From CSBr16-58 sp051859825 (lineage in GTDB: Bacteria > Bacteroidota > Bacteroidia > Flavobacteriales > Schleiferiaceae), in the NCBI GenBank assembly GCA_051859825.1, contig JBHYFA010000101.1, forward strand, positions 1 through 8,920: a stretch of 8,920 bases of DNA, given 5' to 3'. Under the pieces are notes generated by a model. It saw nothing but the letters and a program-made list of their open reading frames with translations. It was not told where the DNA came from and searched no databases. Positions 1-6,779 of the stretch are shown here, in pieces. How positions within the stretch are numbered: the first letter of the stretch is position 1; each line of letters opens with the position of its first letter. The position numbers and the translations under genes are program-made.

Positions 1-215
1 CGAATTGAGGACGACACCGAGCGGGCCCGCCTGAAAACCCTCGTTGAGGAGGCCAAGGATGTTCACTCACCGAGTTTAAAAAGATGGTGAAAGAAGGCAA
101 TTTGAACATTAATAAAACCAAAGTGTTTGATAATATGGTAAGTAGCAAGAAAGACTTACTCGAAGCTTGGGAAAAACCCATCAAAAAAAGCTGGCATTAT
201 CAATACGTAAAATAA
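1..215 (+). pseudogene. 3' remnant of an unrecognised gene with an apparent frame break
   Basis: Seen: one frame is open from base 1 to a TGA at 88-90 and encodes a charged stretch containing TERARLKTLVEEAKDV. A second frame is open from 48 to the TAA at 213-215 and encodes LTEFKKMVKEG and, further on, a C-terminus ending KKSWHYQYVK. Joining the two near bases 60-66 gives one continuous hydrophilic protein end, as if one base were missing there. GC falls from about 62% in bases 1-60 to about 33% in 61-120, at the same place. I do not recognise the family. It could be a broken gene, a sequencing or assembly error at the contig edge, or an independent 43-residue ORF starting at ATG 84. The stop codon abuts the start of the next gene, which suggests co-transcription. 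Confidence 0.4.
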
Positions 216-575
216 ATGACTATGAAGATGTATCCCTTTTTATTCGGGGCGCTGTTATTTGGATTCCAAGCAACAGCCCAAAACTTGAATGAAGAACAAG
301 GGAATCAATCTAGCCCTTCATCATCTACTGTGGAGGAAATAGTAGTTGTTAGCTGTCGTCCTCTTATTTCACTTTCAATAGTATCTGCTCCCTACTTAAG
401 AGGCCAACCGGCTCCACTTGCTAGAATTTATAGAGCTCCCGAGTACGTCTCAACCGAGCGCGATGAAGAACCTGGAGTAAATACACACACCATGCCCATG
501 ACGCACCGTAACACATGGGGATTGAATCGCAAGGTAATCACCTATTCGGATATCTACTATTCGCCTTATAGATAA
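216..575 (+). CDS. small secreted protein of unknown function
   Basis: A 119-residue protein with a clear Sec signal peptide: positive residue near the start (K4), hydrophobic core PFLFGALLFGF, then a likely signal peptidase I site after ATAQ (about residue 22). The mature part of about 97 residues is Ser-, Pro- and Tyr-rich, has a single Cys (residue 47, so no intramolecular disulfide) and ends in a Tyr-rich tail (YSDIYYSPYR). There is no lipobox and no membrane span after the signal. The ATG follows the TAA of the preceding frame directly, and a second in-frame ATG two codons on (222) would also leave a full signal peptide. A strong terminator lies 25 bp after the stop. No family is recognised. 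It is probably periplasmic or exported. The coding call rests on the signal peptide and the fit between upstream stop and downstream terminator. Confidence 0.6.
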   Translation: MTMKMYPFLFGALLFGFQATAQNLNEEQGNQSSPSSSTVEEIVVVSCRPLISLSIVSAPYLRGQPAPLARIYRAPEYVSTERDEEPGVNTHTMPMTHRNTWGLNRKVITYSDIYYSPYR

Positions 576-600
576 AGAGCTGAATTAAGAGGTTAAACGT

Positions 601-653
601 AAAAACGTTCGATGTATCATAGAAAATATCTGTGGTACATCGAGCGTTTTTTT
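601..653. terminator. bidirectional intrinsic terminator between convergent genes
   Basis: Arms 601-619 and 633-651 pair over 19 bp with only two G-U pairs, around a 13-nt loop. On the + strand the right arm runs into a seven-T tract. On the minus strand the other arm also ends in a T run, because the left arm begins with five A. It therefore can end both the + strand gene at 216-575 and the long minus-strand operon ending at 664. Confidence 0.85.
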
Positions 654-663
654 ATTTACATGA

Positions 664-2304
664 CTATCGCTTCTCAAACGCCAAGCTTAATACGACCACC
701 AAAAAGCATCCAATCACATTATACCACAAATACCCAATATCGTTAATTAAGCCATAGACACCAAGAAAATGAATCACTAAAACGCTAATCTGCGAAAACA
801 GTGCGGCGAAGAAAACGGCTTTGGCATGAATCCGCTTGAGAAAAAAGGCAACCAAAAAGACGCCCAAAATAGTACCGTAAAACAAACTCCCCAAGAGATT
901 GACCATCTCAATGAGGTTGTCAAACAAGCTGGCGCTCAACGCAAAAACGATGGCCAATACACCCCAAAACAAGGTGTAGAGTCGATTGACTGTCATCTCT
1001 GCTCCACCGCCACCCAAACGCCGATGGTAGTCGATTACGGTAGTGGTAGTAAGCGCGTTTAATTCACTAGCCGTACTACTCATGGCCGCACTGAGAATCA
1101 TGGCGATAATCAATCCTATGACGCCCTTGGGTAAATGCTCCAGCACGAAATAGAGGAAGACGTAATTGGTATCCTTCGCGCGAATCTGCTCCTGCTCAAT
1201 GATCTCCACGACTTCACGCCGCAATTCCTTTTCAACAAAAATGGAAGAACGCAAATCCTCTACCTTATTGCGGTCGTTGAGCCACAAAGCTCGATTTGCT
1301 TGTATGTCAAGGTGAACAACGTCGTAGGTGGCTTCGAGTTCCGCAACCCTCGCCGCAGCCTCCGGACTCAGCTTATTCACCGCCGCCTGGTTGAAATGCA
1401 AGGGCGGTCGTTCGATGGTGAAAAAAACAAACACCAACACCCCAATGAATAGAATGCTAAACTGCATGGGGATTTTCAATACGGCATTGAACAACAAACC
1501 CGCACGACTTTCATTCACACTCTTGCCTCCTAAATACCGCTGCACCTGACTCTGATCGGTTCCAAAATAACTCAAGGCTAGAAAAAATCCACCGGTAAGC
1601 CCACTCCATACCGTGTAGCGCTCCGTTGGTGAAAAGGAAAAATCGAGCACCTGCATTCGGTCGAGGGCACCAGCAAAAAAGAGCGTATCCATAAAGCCCA
1701 TGTGGGGGGCAATTTCGCGGTAAAGCAGCACCCCGGAAAATACCAAGCCAAGCATGATTACACTCATTTGGTACTTCTGGGTAATGCTCACGGCTTTGGT
1801 TCCGCCCGACAAGGTGTAAATGATGACAAAGGTGCCCACCAACACATTGGTCAGTCGTAAATCCCAACCCAATATAGTACTGAGAATGATGGCTGGAGCG
1901 AAAATGGTGATGCCCGCTGCCAAACCTCTTTGCAGCAAAAACAAAGAAGCCGTAAACAATCGCATGCGTAAGTCGAAACGTTTTTCGAGGTATTCGTAGG
2001 CCGTAAAAACGTTCATTTTGTAATACATAGGCACGAAAAACGCGCATACCACGATAATCGCCAAGGGAAGACCGAAGTAAAACTGCACGAAACGCATCCC
2101 CGATTCATAACCTAATCCTGGAGCACTTAAGAAGGTAATAGCGCTGGCCTGCGTTGCCATAACCGATACGCCCATGGTAAACCAACTCTGGTCGCTGCCA
2201 CGAAGAAAACTCTCCGATGAAGATTTGCGTAAAGAAGCATACACCCCATACACAACGATACTTGCGAGGGTGCCAAGCATAACCAACCAATCCAAACTCG
2301 TCAT
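664..2304 (-). CDS. sodium:solute symporter (SSS/SLC5 family)
   Basis: A 546-residue polytopic membrane protein of the SSS family (LeuT fold, usually 13 spans), expected to import an organic solute with Na+ across the inner membrane. Seen: hydrophobic segments from residue 5 onward; the family-like stretch TQASAITFLSAPG (51-63); TLSGGTKAVSITQKYQ (164-179) in the span 5 region; YFGTDQSQVQRYL (246-258); and the SSS signature AAMSSTASELNAL (406-418), whose Ser pair (409/410) sits where the Na2-site serines of vSGLT lie. Odd: residues about 298-380 form a long hydrophilic, helix-prone insert rich in Glu/Arg where typical members have a short loop. The substrate cannot be read from sequence. The ATG overlaps the TGA of the 35-residue ORF upstream in an ATGA junction, so translation is probably coupled. 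Last gene of the operon, ahead of the terminator at 601-653. Confidence 0.9.
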   Translation of the reverse strand: MTSLDWLVMLGTLASIVVYGVYASLRKSSSESFLRGSDQSWFTMGVSVMATQASAITFLSAPGLGYESGMRFVQFYFGLPLAIIVVCAFFVPMYYKMNVFTAYEYLEKRFDLRMRLFTASLFLLQRGLAAGITIFAPAIILSTILGWDLRLTNVLVGTFVIIYTLSGGTKAVSITQKYQMSVIMLGLVFSGVLLYREIAPHMGFMDTLFFAGALDRMQVLDFSFSPTERYTVWSGLTGGFFLALSYFGTDQSQVQRYLGGKSVNESRAGLLFNAVLKIPMQFSILFIGVLVFVFFTIERPPLHFNQAAVNKLSPEAAARVAELEATYDVVHLDIQANRALWLNDRNKVEDLRSSIFVEKELRREVVEIIEQEQIRAKDTNYVFLYFVLEHLPKGVIGLIIAMILSAAMSSTASELNALTTTTVIDYHRRLGGGGAEMTVNRLYTLFWGVLAIVFALSASLFDNLIEMVNLLGSLFYGTILGVFLVAFFLKRIHAKAVFFAALFSQISVLVIHFLGVYGLINDIGYLWYNVIGCFLVVVLSLAFEKR

Positions 2305-2408
2305 CGGAAATAGCTGCTTATTAAACCAAACAAAACGATCTCAACCGCCAAGAAGAGCAATACGCCTATATAGTACTTCCTCCAATTGATGGTTGATTTA
2401 TTCTGCAT
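2301..2408 (-). CDS. 35-residue single-span membrane protein
   Basis: A short ORF: ATG at 2408-2406 inside the last codons of the deacetylase gene (11-nt overlap), TGA at 2303-2301 overlapping the symporter ATG as ATGA. The product has a polar, basic N-terminus (MQNKSTINWRKYY), then one hydrophobic helix of about 20 residues (IGVLLFLAVEIVLFGLISSY, residues 14-33) with a lone Glu23 in the middle, and ends in FR. Positive residues before the span predict an N-in orientation. Without it, the gap between deacetylase and symporter would be 93 bp, the only sizeable hole in the distal operon; the ORF fills it exactly with overlaps on both sides. Inference: an accessory or stabilising subunit of the symporter, by analogy with small single-span partners of other bacterial transporters. 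I do not recognise a named family, and chance is not fully excluded for so short an ORF. Confidence 0.65.
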   Translation of the reverse strand: MQNKSTINWRKYYIGVLLFLAVEIVLFGLISSYFR

Positions 2409-4842
2409 ACTCCAAAAGGTTGATGAGTAGCAAATAGGCTCCGGGAACACCGGCGGGAAGTTGGCGGAAAAAGCTTAAGCCGGTGTAAATCACGTAGCCC
2501 TTACCAAACTTCCCGGCAACAACCGCTCCTTCTAATGGATCTTCTCCTGGATCGTTCATGCGCATTAACGGCTTAAAAGGTGCTTCCCAAGTCTGGGCAA
2601 AATAGAGTCCGCGTTCTTGTACCCAATTATCAAAATGATTCTCACGGATAAGGTTGGGCTTTTTCCACACACGCGCGTTTGGTTCAATCAAACTGACAGG
2701 AGCTTCCTCAACCGTTACCCTTTGTCTGCCAATAACGAAAGGCCACAAAGTTTGCTGCTGTCCTGCACTCCGCCAAGCAACGGTATTGTACTGAATGATA
2801 AAACGTCCACCATTTTCCACGTATTTTTCCAACTGACGTTCATGGGTTTTTATCCAAGAGGTGGTGTTGTAGGCACGAATCCCCGTAATGATGGCGTCGA
2901 TTTTTTGTAAATTACCGGCTGCTAAGGTGGCCTCATCAATGATAACTACATTGTAGCCTAATTTACGCAAAGCAGTTGGGATTTCGTCGCCCGCACCCGG
3001 AATATACCCGATGGTTTTGGCTTTGCGTTTCCAAGAAAAAGCATGAAGTCCACTGGATGTTTCAGGGTAAAGACGCATGGGACGAATATGGTCAAAATCG
3101 AGATCCACAACTCGACGCGCTTCACTACGAACTCCACTAATTTGGGTGGTTGCACGTAATGAACCATCGGCCTCATCAACAGACTTCTCAATTTTTAAGC
3201 GAAAACGCGCTACGGGATCAGATTCGCTAACCTGAAAAGAGAATTGCGTAGGACTCACCTTAAAGCCTTCGGGAACTTCAAGCATCAATTCTCCTGAAGT
3301 TTCACTCGAGATATAACGCACCTCCACATCCAAGGATCGCGATTTTCCATTGATCAGCACGTAAGAGTCCGAAAAGCGAACTTCAACCTGAGGCACAACA
3401 TCCACACGACGCATTCGTTCACCTTTTACCCTATCCGTCCACTTGTACTGTAATATTTCTTCCACCAAAAAACTTCTGCCGTAGAGTTGGAGTTCCATTT
3501 TCCCCGTGTGCTGAGACATTCTCTCCGGTAGAGCAATTTCCCGACGATCAGGTATGTCAAATAAATATCCGTAAGGTTTCATCAGGTAAAATGGATGCGA
3601 GACCTCACCGCGCATTTCCAAAGACTCTTCCCATTCTACGATGGTATTTTCCGGTAAATCTTCCCACGAATCAGCGACTTTATAACGCATAGCCACGGGA
3701 CTACGCAAGATGATATTCCATTTAGCTTTTGCCGTTTGCCCACGAGTATAACTTTCTGAATCAGCTAAGTACTCCGCATGAAAACCAGCGCAGCGCAGCA
3801 CCAAGTCGTCTAACTCACGAAGTTTTTGGTTGCGCCACAAAGTGTCTTTGATCGCTTCTACTAATGGATAGATTTCCATCAAACTAGGGATGGATTTCCA
3901 AGGTTGAAGATCGATAAACTCCTTGCGTATGAGTTGCATACGATGGGCAATTTCTTCGGAAAAAACACGAGCCATGGAAGTATCTACATGGTCGAAAATA
4001 CCGTGGTAGCAAGAATCACCTTTTACCAACTCTAGGTACTCGGGAATTTTTCCGCGCAAGCGAGCAATACCGAAACCTTGGCTTTTGTGCATGGAGCGCG
4101 ATTCTGAGGAAAGTTCGCCCAGACTTTTACCCAAAAGCGGTTTATAATCACCCACATCAACGTGCAGCAACGAGCCCTTACCTACTCTACTCGTATCCAA
4201 GTCTGTAACCCACCACGTACTGGTATTCCAGAAGACGTTTTTCACCTCCCACGTACCGTACAATTCTACGCTTTCAGGGTCGTAATCGGGATTGGCTGCC
4301 TCGTGAAATGCCAGTTCCGCGAGAATGGCCGAGGCCTCGTGGTGTCCGTGTCCTGCACGTCTATCGGGCGGAAATCGGTTGATGATTACATCAGGGCGAA
4401 ATTTTCTAATCAAAGTAACTACATCGCGGAGAATTTCGTCTTGATTCCACAGTCGAAGTGACTCCTCTGCCGATTTACTAAAACCAAAATCCACCGCACG
4501 CGAAAAAAACTGCTCTCCCCCGTCAATAGCGCGGGCTTCGAGGAGTTCTTGGGTGCGGATTACGCCCAGTTCATCACCAAGTTGAGGTCCGATAAGGTTT
4601 TGTCCACCGTCGCCTCGGGTAAGGGATAGATAAGCGGTTTGCACCCCGGCGTCGTTGGCCAGCCAGGTAATCATTCGGGTATTTTCATCGTCGGGATGGG
4701 CGGCGAAGTAGAGCACTCGACCTACTTTTTCAAACTTCCACATACTGTGTCGGATCGACGAAGAAGCGTAGGGCGTGGGCTGGGCAAAGAGATGATTGCC
4801 AAGAGAAAAAATAAATACCAGACTAAGAATTCTGCCGAGCAT
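2398..4842 (-). CDS. secreted PIG-L (LmbE-like) family deacetylase with C-terminal amidotransferase-like domain
   Basis: An 814-residue protein beginning with a Sec signal peptide (likely cleavage after LFAQ, residue 21), so periplasmic or exported. Residues about 40-290 are a PIG-L/LmbE Zn-dependent N-deacetylase domain: AHPDDE at 48-53 supplies the first His-Asp-Asp set and HGHHEAS at 165-171 the further metal-binding His. Family members remove acetyl groups from N-acetylglucosamine-type substrates. Residues about 495-580 look like a beta-sandwich resembling the NEW3 domain (EVPEGFKVSPTQFSF). The last about 210 residues look like a ThuA/class I amidotransferase-like fold (KTIGYIPGAGDEIPTALRKL near its start, YVENGGRFIIQYNT later) with no evident Cys nucleophile. 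The length far exceeds simple cytoplasmic PIG-L enzymes of about 230-300 residues, but large forms of this layout are known in Bacteroidota. It starts 3 nt after the crtYcd stop and overlaps the small ORF by 11 nt. Substrate unknown; a sugar-derived amide is the inference. Confidence 0.88.
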   Translation of the reverse strand: MLGRILSLVFIFSLGNHLFAQPTPYASSSIRHSMWKFEKVGRVLYFAAHPDDENTRMITWLANDAGVQTAYLSLTRGDGGQNLIGPQLGDELGVIRTQELLEARAIDGGEQFFSRAVDFGFSKSAEESLRLWNQDEILRDVVTLIRKFRPDVIINRFPPDRRAGHGHHEASAILAELAFHEAANPDYDPESVELYGTWEVKNVFWNTSTWWVTDLDTSRVGKGSLLHVDVGDYKPLLGKSLGELSSESRSMHKSQGFGIARLRGKIPEYLELVKGDSCYHGIFDHVDTSMARVFSEEIAHRMQLIRKEFIDLQPWKSIPSLMEIYPLVEAIKDTLWRNQKLRELDDLVLRCAGFHAEYLADSESYTRGQTAKAKWNIILRSPVAMRYKVADSWEDLPENTIVEWEESLEMRGEVSHPFYLMKPYGYLFDIPDRREIALPERMSQHTGKMELQLYGRSFLVEEILQYKWTDRVKGERMRRVDVVPQVEVRFSDSYVLINGKSRSLDVEVRYISSETSGELMLEVPEGFKVSPTQFSFQVSESDPVARFRLKIEKSVDEADGSLRATTQISGVRSEARRVVDLDFDHIRPMRLYPETSSGLHAFSWKRKAKTIGYIPGAGDEIPTALRKLGYNVVIIDEATLAAGNLQKIDAIITGIRAYNTTSWIKTHERQLEKYVENGGRFIIQYNTVAWRSAGQQQTLWPFVIGRQRVTVEEAPVSLIEPNARVWKKPNLIRENHFDNWVQERGLYFAQTWEAPFKPLMRMNDPGEDPLEGAVVAGKFGKGYVIYTGLSFFRQLPAGVPGAYLLLINLLEYAE

Positions 4843-4845
4843 AGT

Positions 4846-5553
4846 TTAGGGTTTATGATAGGCGTTATTTGAAAATCGTTCGTAGAGATCAACTACGCCC
4901 ATAATGAGGATCATTCCGTAAAAGGTATCTTCAAAGGGAATGGTAATCATTCGGATACCGAGATTATGGTCGTCGTTATACCAAACCACCTGCGTCTCAA
5001 GTCCAAAGCCCGTCAGGATTCCGTTGACGATAAAAAACGGAATAAGAGCGATGAGATAGGCGCGATAAAAATGCGGAAGCCAAGTGGGCTTTGCCAAATA
5101 GTGAATGTAAAAGAGGTAGAGTGCGACCAAACCAAAATTAACCGCAGTGTACCATTTGTCGGTATTCATTACAGCGAGAGCAAAGGCAAGAAACGCGATG
5201 TATAGGTTGATATTGTTGGCAGCTTTGACACTAATAAATGGTGTTGGCCAAAAAAAGTTAAGCACCCGATAAATAAAAACGCAGGCGATGGGAACGGTGA
5301 TAAAAAACAACCACTCTTCCAAAGGCAGATTAATGATGTCGATACCGGTGAGATATTCAGGAGTAAATCCCCAGATTCCGTTGGCGGTAAACCAAACATC
5401 CCAGATGATGAATACCGCGCCCACTATAGCCACTGCCGGAAGTAGATGCTTAAAGCTTTTAGCAAATTGAATGCGGTACTCAAATGCCCGAATAAGTGGC
5501 ACCGAAATGGTGAAAATATTCAGGGCGAGATAGAGGTATTTGGTCTCAAGCAT
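4846..5553 (-). CDS. crtYcd: lycopene cyclase, CrtYcd type (fused c and d domains)
   Basis: A 235-residue integral membrane protein with two tandem lycopene-cyclase domains, each of about three spans, matching the fused CrtYc-CrtYd form of Bacteroidota and archaea rather than the FAD-dependent CrtY/CrtL type. Domain 1 carries WDVWFTANGIWGF (51-63) and the acidic motif PLEEWLFF (77-84); domain 2 carries the counterpart PFEDTFYG (206-213). These paired acidic motifs are the family hallmark. It cyclises psi-ends of lycopene into beta-rings in the inner membrane. With CruF and CrtD alongside, it probably acts on one end to supply gamma-carotene, although full cyclisation to beta-carotene is possible. 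The ATG lies inside the end of crtZ (8-nt overlap), so translation is probably coupled; the stop is 3 nt before the PIG-L start. Confidence 0.92.
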   Translation of the reverse strand: MLETKYLYLALNIFTISVPLIRAFEYRIQFAKSFKHLLPAVAIVGAVFIIWDVWFTANGIWGFTPEYLTGIDIINLPLEEWLFFITVPIACVFIYRVLNFFWPTPFISVKAANNINLYIAFLAFALAVMNTDKWYTAVNFGLVALYLFYIHYLAKPTWLPHFYRAYLIALIPFFIVNGILTGFGLETQVVWYNDDHNLGIRMITIPFEDTFYGMILIMGVVDLYERFSNNAYHKP

Positions 5554-6058
5554 TACTGCGGGCTTTAACCTTTACACCGGTAGTTTGCCCACGCTTTTCC
5601 GCAGCAATTTCTTGTTGGATGTATTTCGGATGGATAAAAAGCATTCCGAAACTTTCCCCGTCTTCTTTAGTCAAATGACGGTGGTGCATTTTGTGTGCGC
5701 GACGGACAGCTCTCCAGTAGAGCGAATCCACTTTGGGCAACCACTTGATGCGTTGGTGAATAAACACCTCATGTACAACAAAATAAGCAAATCCGTAAAC
5801 GGCGATACCCGCCCCGATGCTTACCACGTAGTAATTAAAAGCCATCATACCGAGCATGATACAGAGCCAAGACGGAATGGCAAAGATGAGGAAGAAACTG
5901 TCGTTTTTTTCTAATTTAGACTCCGGATCTTTCACGTGGTGATCTTCATGGAGAATCCATAAAAAACCGTGCATCACGTATTTATGGGTTGCCCAGGCGA
6001 CAAATTCCATGGCAACAAAGGTGAGCAGTACTATACTCAAATACCAAATCCAGGTCAT
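5546..6058 (-). CDS. crtZ: beta-carotene hydroxylase CrtZ
   Basis: A 170-residue membrane protein of the fatty acid hydroxylase/CrtZ superfamily, a non-haem di-iron oxygenase that adds the 3-hydroxyl to beta-ionone rings. All four histidine clusters are present: HKYVMH (25-30), HEDHH (37-41), HEVFIH (96-101) and HKMHHRH (122-128). Hydrophobic segments lie at about 4-22 and 55-95. The length matches bacterial CrtZ. The short basic tail (about 150-170) is likely cytoplasmic. It overlaps crtYcd by 8 nt. A 79-bp gap separates it from cruF upstream and holds a Bacteroidota-type promoter candidate, so crtZ-crtYcd and the distal genes may also be expressed independently of crtD-cruF. Likely product with its neighbours: the 3-hydroxyl on the ring of saproxanthin or a related pigment, or zeaxanthin if both ends are cyclised. 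Confidence 0.93.
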   Translation of the reverse strand: MTWIWYLSIVLLTFVAMEFVAWATHKYVMHGFLWILHEDHHVKDPESKLEKNDSFFLIFAIPSWLCIMLGMMAFNYYVVSIGAGIAVYGFAYFVVHEVFIHQRIKWLPKVDSLYWRAVRRAHKMHHRHLTKEDGESFGMLFIHPKYIQQEIAAEKRGQTTGVKVKARSNA

Positions 6059-6083
6059 AGAAAATTTATTGATTTACGCGGTT

Positions 6084-6116
6084 CAAAGTTACAAAGCAGA
6101 TAGAAACGAATAACAA
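6084..6116 (-). promoter_or_regulatory. candidate internal promoter for crtZ and downstream genes
   Basis: On the minus strand the 79-bp cruF-crtZ gap contains TAACTTTG (6091-6084), a full match to the Bacteroidota -7 consensus TAnnTTTG. A TTG at 6116-6114 lies 22 bp upstream as a possible -33 element; the usual spacing is about 19-21 bp, so this half is weak. The -7 box is about 25 bp upstream of the crtZ ATG. Confidence 0.45.
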
Positions 6117-6137
6117 GCGTATCAGCCGAAGGTTCGC

Positions 6138-6779
6138 TTAGAGCATGAGTTGGAGGATACTGAAAAACACAACTTGCAGCAGCAATACTTTCGCAGGAAA
6201 ATGTACCGGCGGATAAGGAGTGAATTTTTGATAGAGATAAACCAAGGGAAGGGAAACCACAAACCAAGCAGCGTAATTGGTCCAAGGAACATCCACAGCT
6301 TCCCACTGCCAGTAATCTAGTGCAATAGCCACGGGTTCAATGAGAAAATCAACGGCGGTGAGAATGGCGGAGGCCAGGACGATTGTTAGCCAGAAATTCT
6401 GCAATCCAACCCAGCGCAGAAGACCGACCGCCGACACTACCAAGTAGAACCAATTAAATCCAATGATGATAGAAACTCCCGCCAATCGCGGTCCAAGCAC
6501 CGTTCCGTAGCTGTATTCTCCGAAGGGGAAGCCAGTTTGCACCCCAAGAATTTCAACAGCCATACCTAAAGTGAATAAAACAAATAAGCTTCGCCAAGGG
6601 TATTTACTTGTAAACCAAACATCTTGAAAAATAAGTGCGGCGGTTATGAATAGATTAAAGAAACTCAACTGAGCAAACATCTCCCTTGTAGGCTCATAGC
6701 CAATGCCCACCAATCCTACTACATGAAGGATAATGAGGACGTACCACTTTTTATCTTGAAAAGGAATTTGACTTATCAT
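6138..6779 (-). CDS. cruF: carotenoid 1,2-hydratase, CruF type
   Basis: A 213-residue multi-span membrane protein of the carotenoid biosynthesis family that includes CruF and bisanhydrobacterioruberin hydratase (COG2324). It adds water across the terminal 1,2 double bond of a psi-end, for example gamma-carotene to 1'-hydroxy-gamma-carotene. Family-like motifs seen: EILGVQTGFPFGEYSYGT (76-93), GFNWFYLV (107-114), DFLIEPVAIALDYWQWE (144-160), and about six or seven hydrophobic spans. Start choice: an upstream in-frame ATG at 6815 would add 12 polar residues and a 40-nt overlap with crtD. The ATG at 6779 forms a 4-nt ATGA overlap with the crtD stop and fits the tight packing of the operon, so I use it. 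Adjacent crtD acts on the product of this enzyme, which supports the CruF assignment over other members of the family. Confidence 0.87.
   Translation of the reverse strand: MISQIPFQDKKWYVLIILHVVGLVGIGYEPTREMFAQLSFFNLFITAALIFQDVWFTSKYPWRSLFVLFTLGMAVEILGVQTGFPFGEYSYGTVLGPRLAGVSIIIGFNWFYLVVSAVGLLRWVGLQNFWLTIVLASAILTAVDFLIEPVAIALDYWQWEAVDVPWTNYAAWFVVSLPLVYLYQKFTPYPPVHFPAKVLLLQVVFFSILQLML

Noticed and set aside
298..380. A feature at these bases matching the symporter insert
   Set aside because: These numbers are residue positions in the symporter, not bases; the insert maps to about 1165-1413 on the minus strand, and bases 298-380 are just part of the small secreted protein gene.
1511..2047. 178-residue minus-strand ORF
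   Set aside because: It lies wholly inside the symporter gene in another frame, is His/Arg/Trp-rich and lacks domain features, whereas the symporter frame has strong family motifs.
5540..5914. 124-residue plus-strand ORF
   Set aside because: Antisense to crtZ, whose four histidine clusters make the minus-strand reading certain.
6055..6306. 83-residue minus-strand ORF spanning the cruF-crtZ gap
   Set aside because: Cys/Ser-rich out-of-frame shadow that mostly overlaps cruF; it would obscure a gap that instead holds a promoter-like box.
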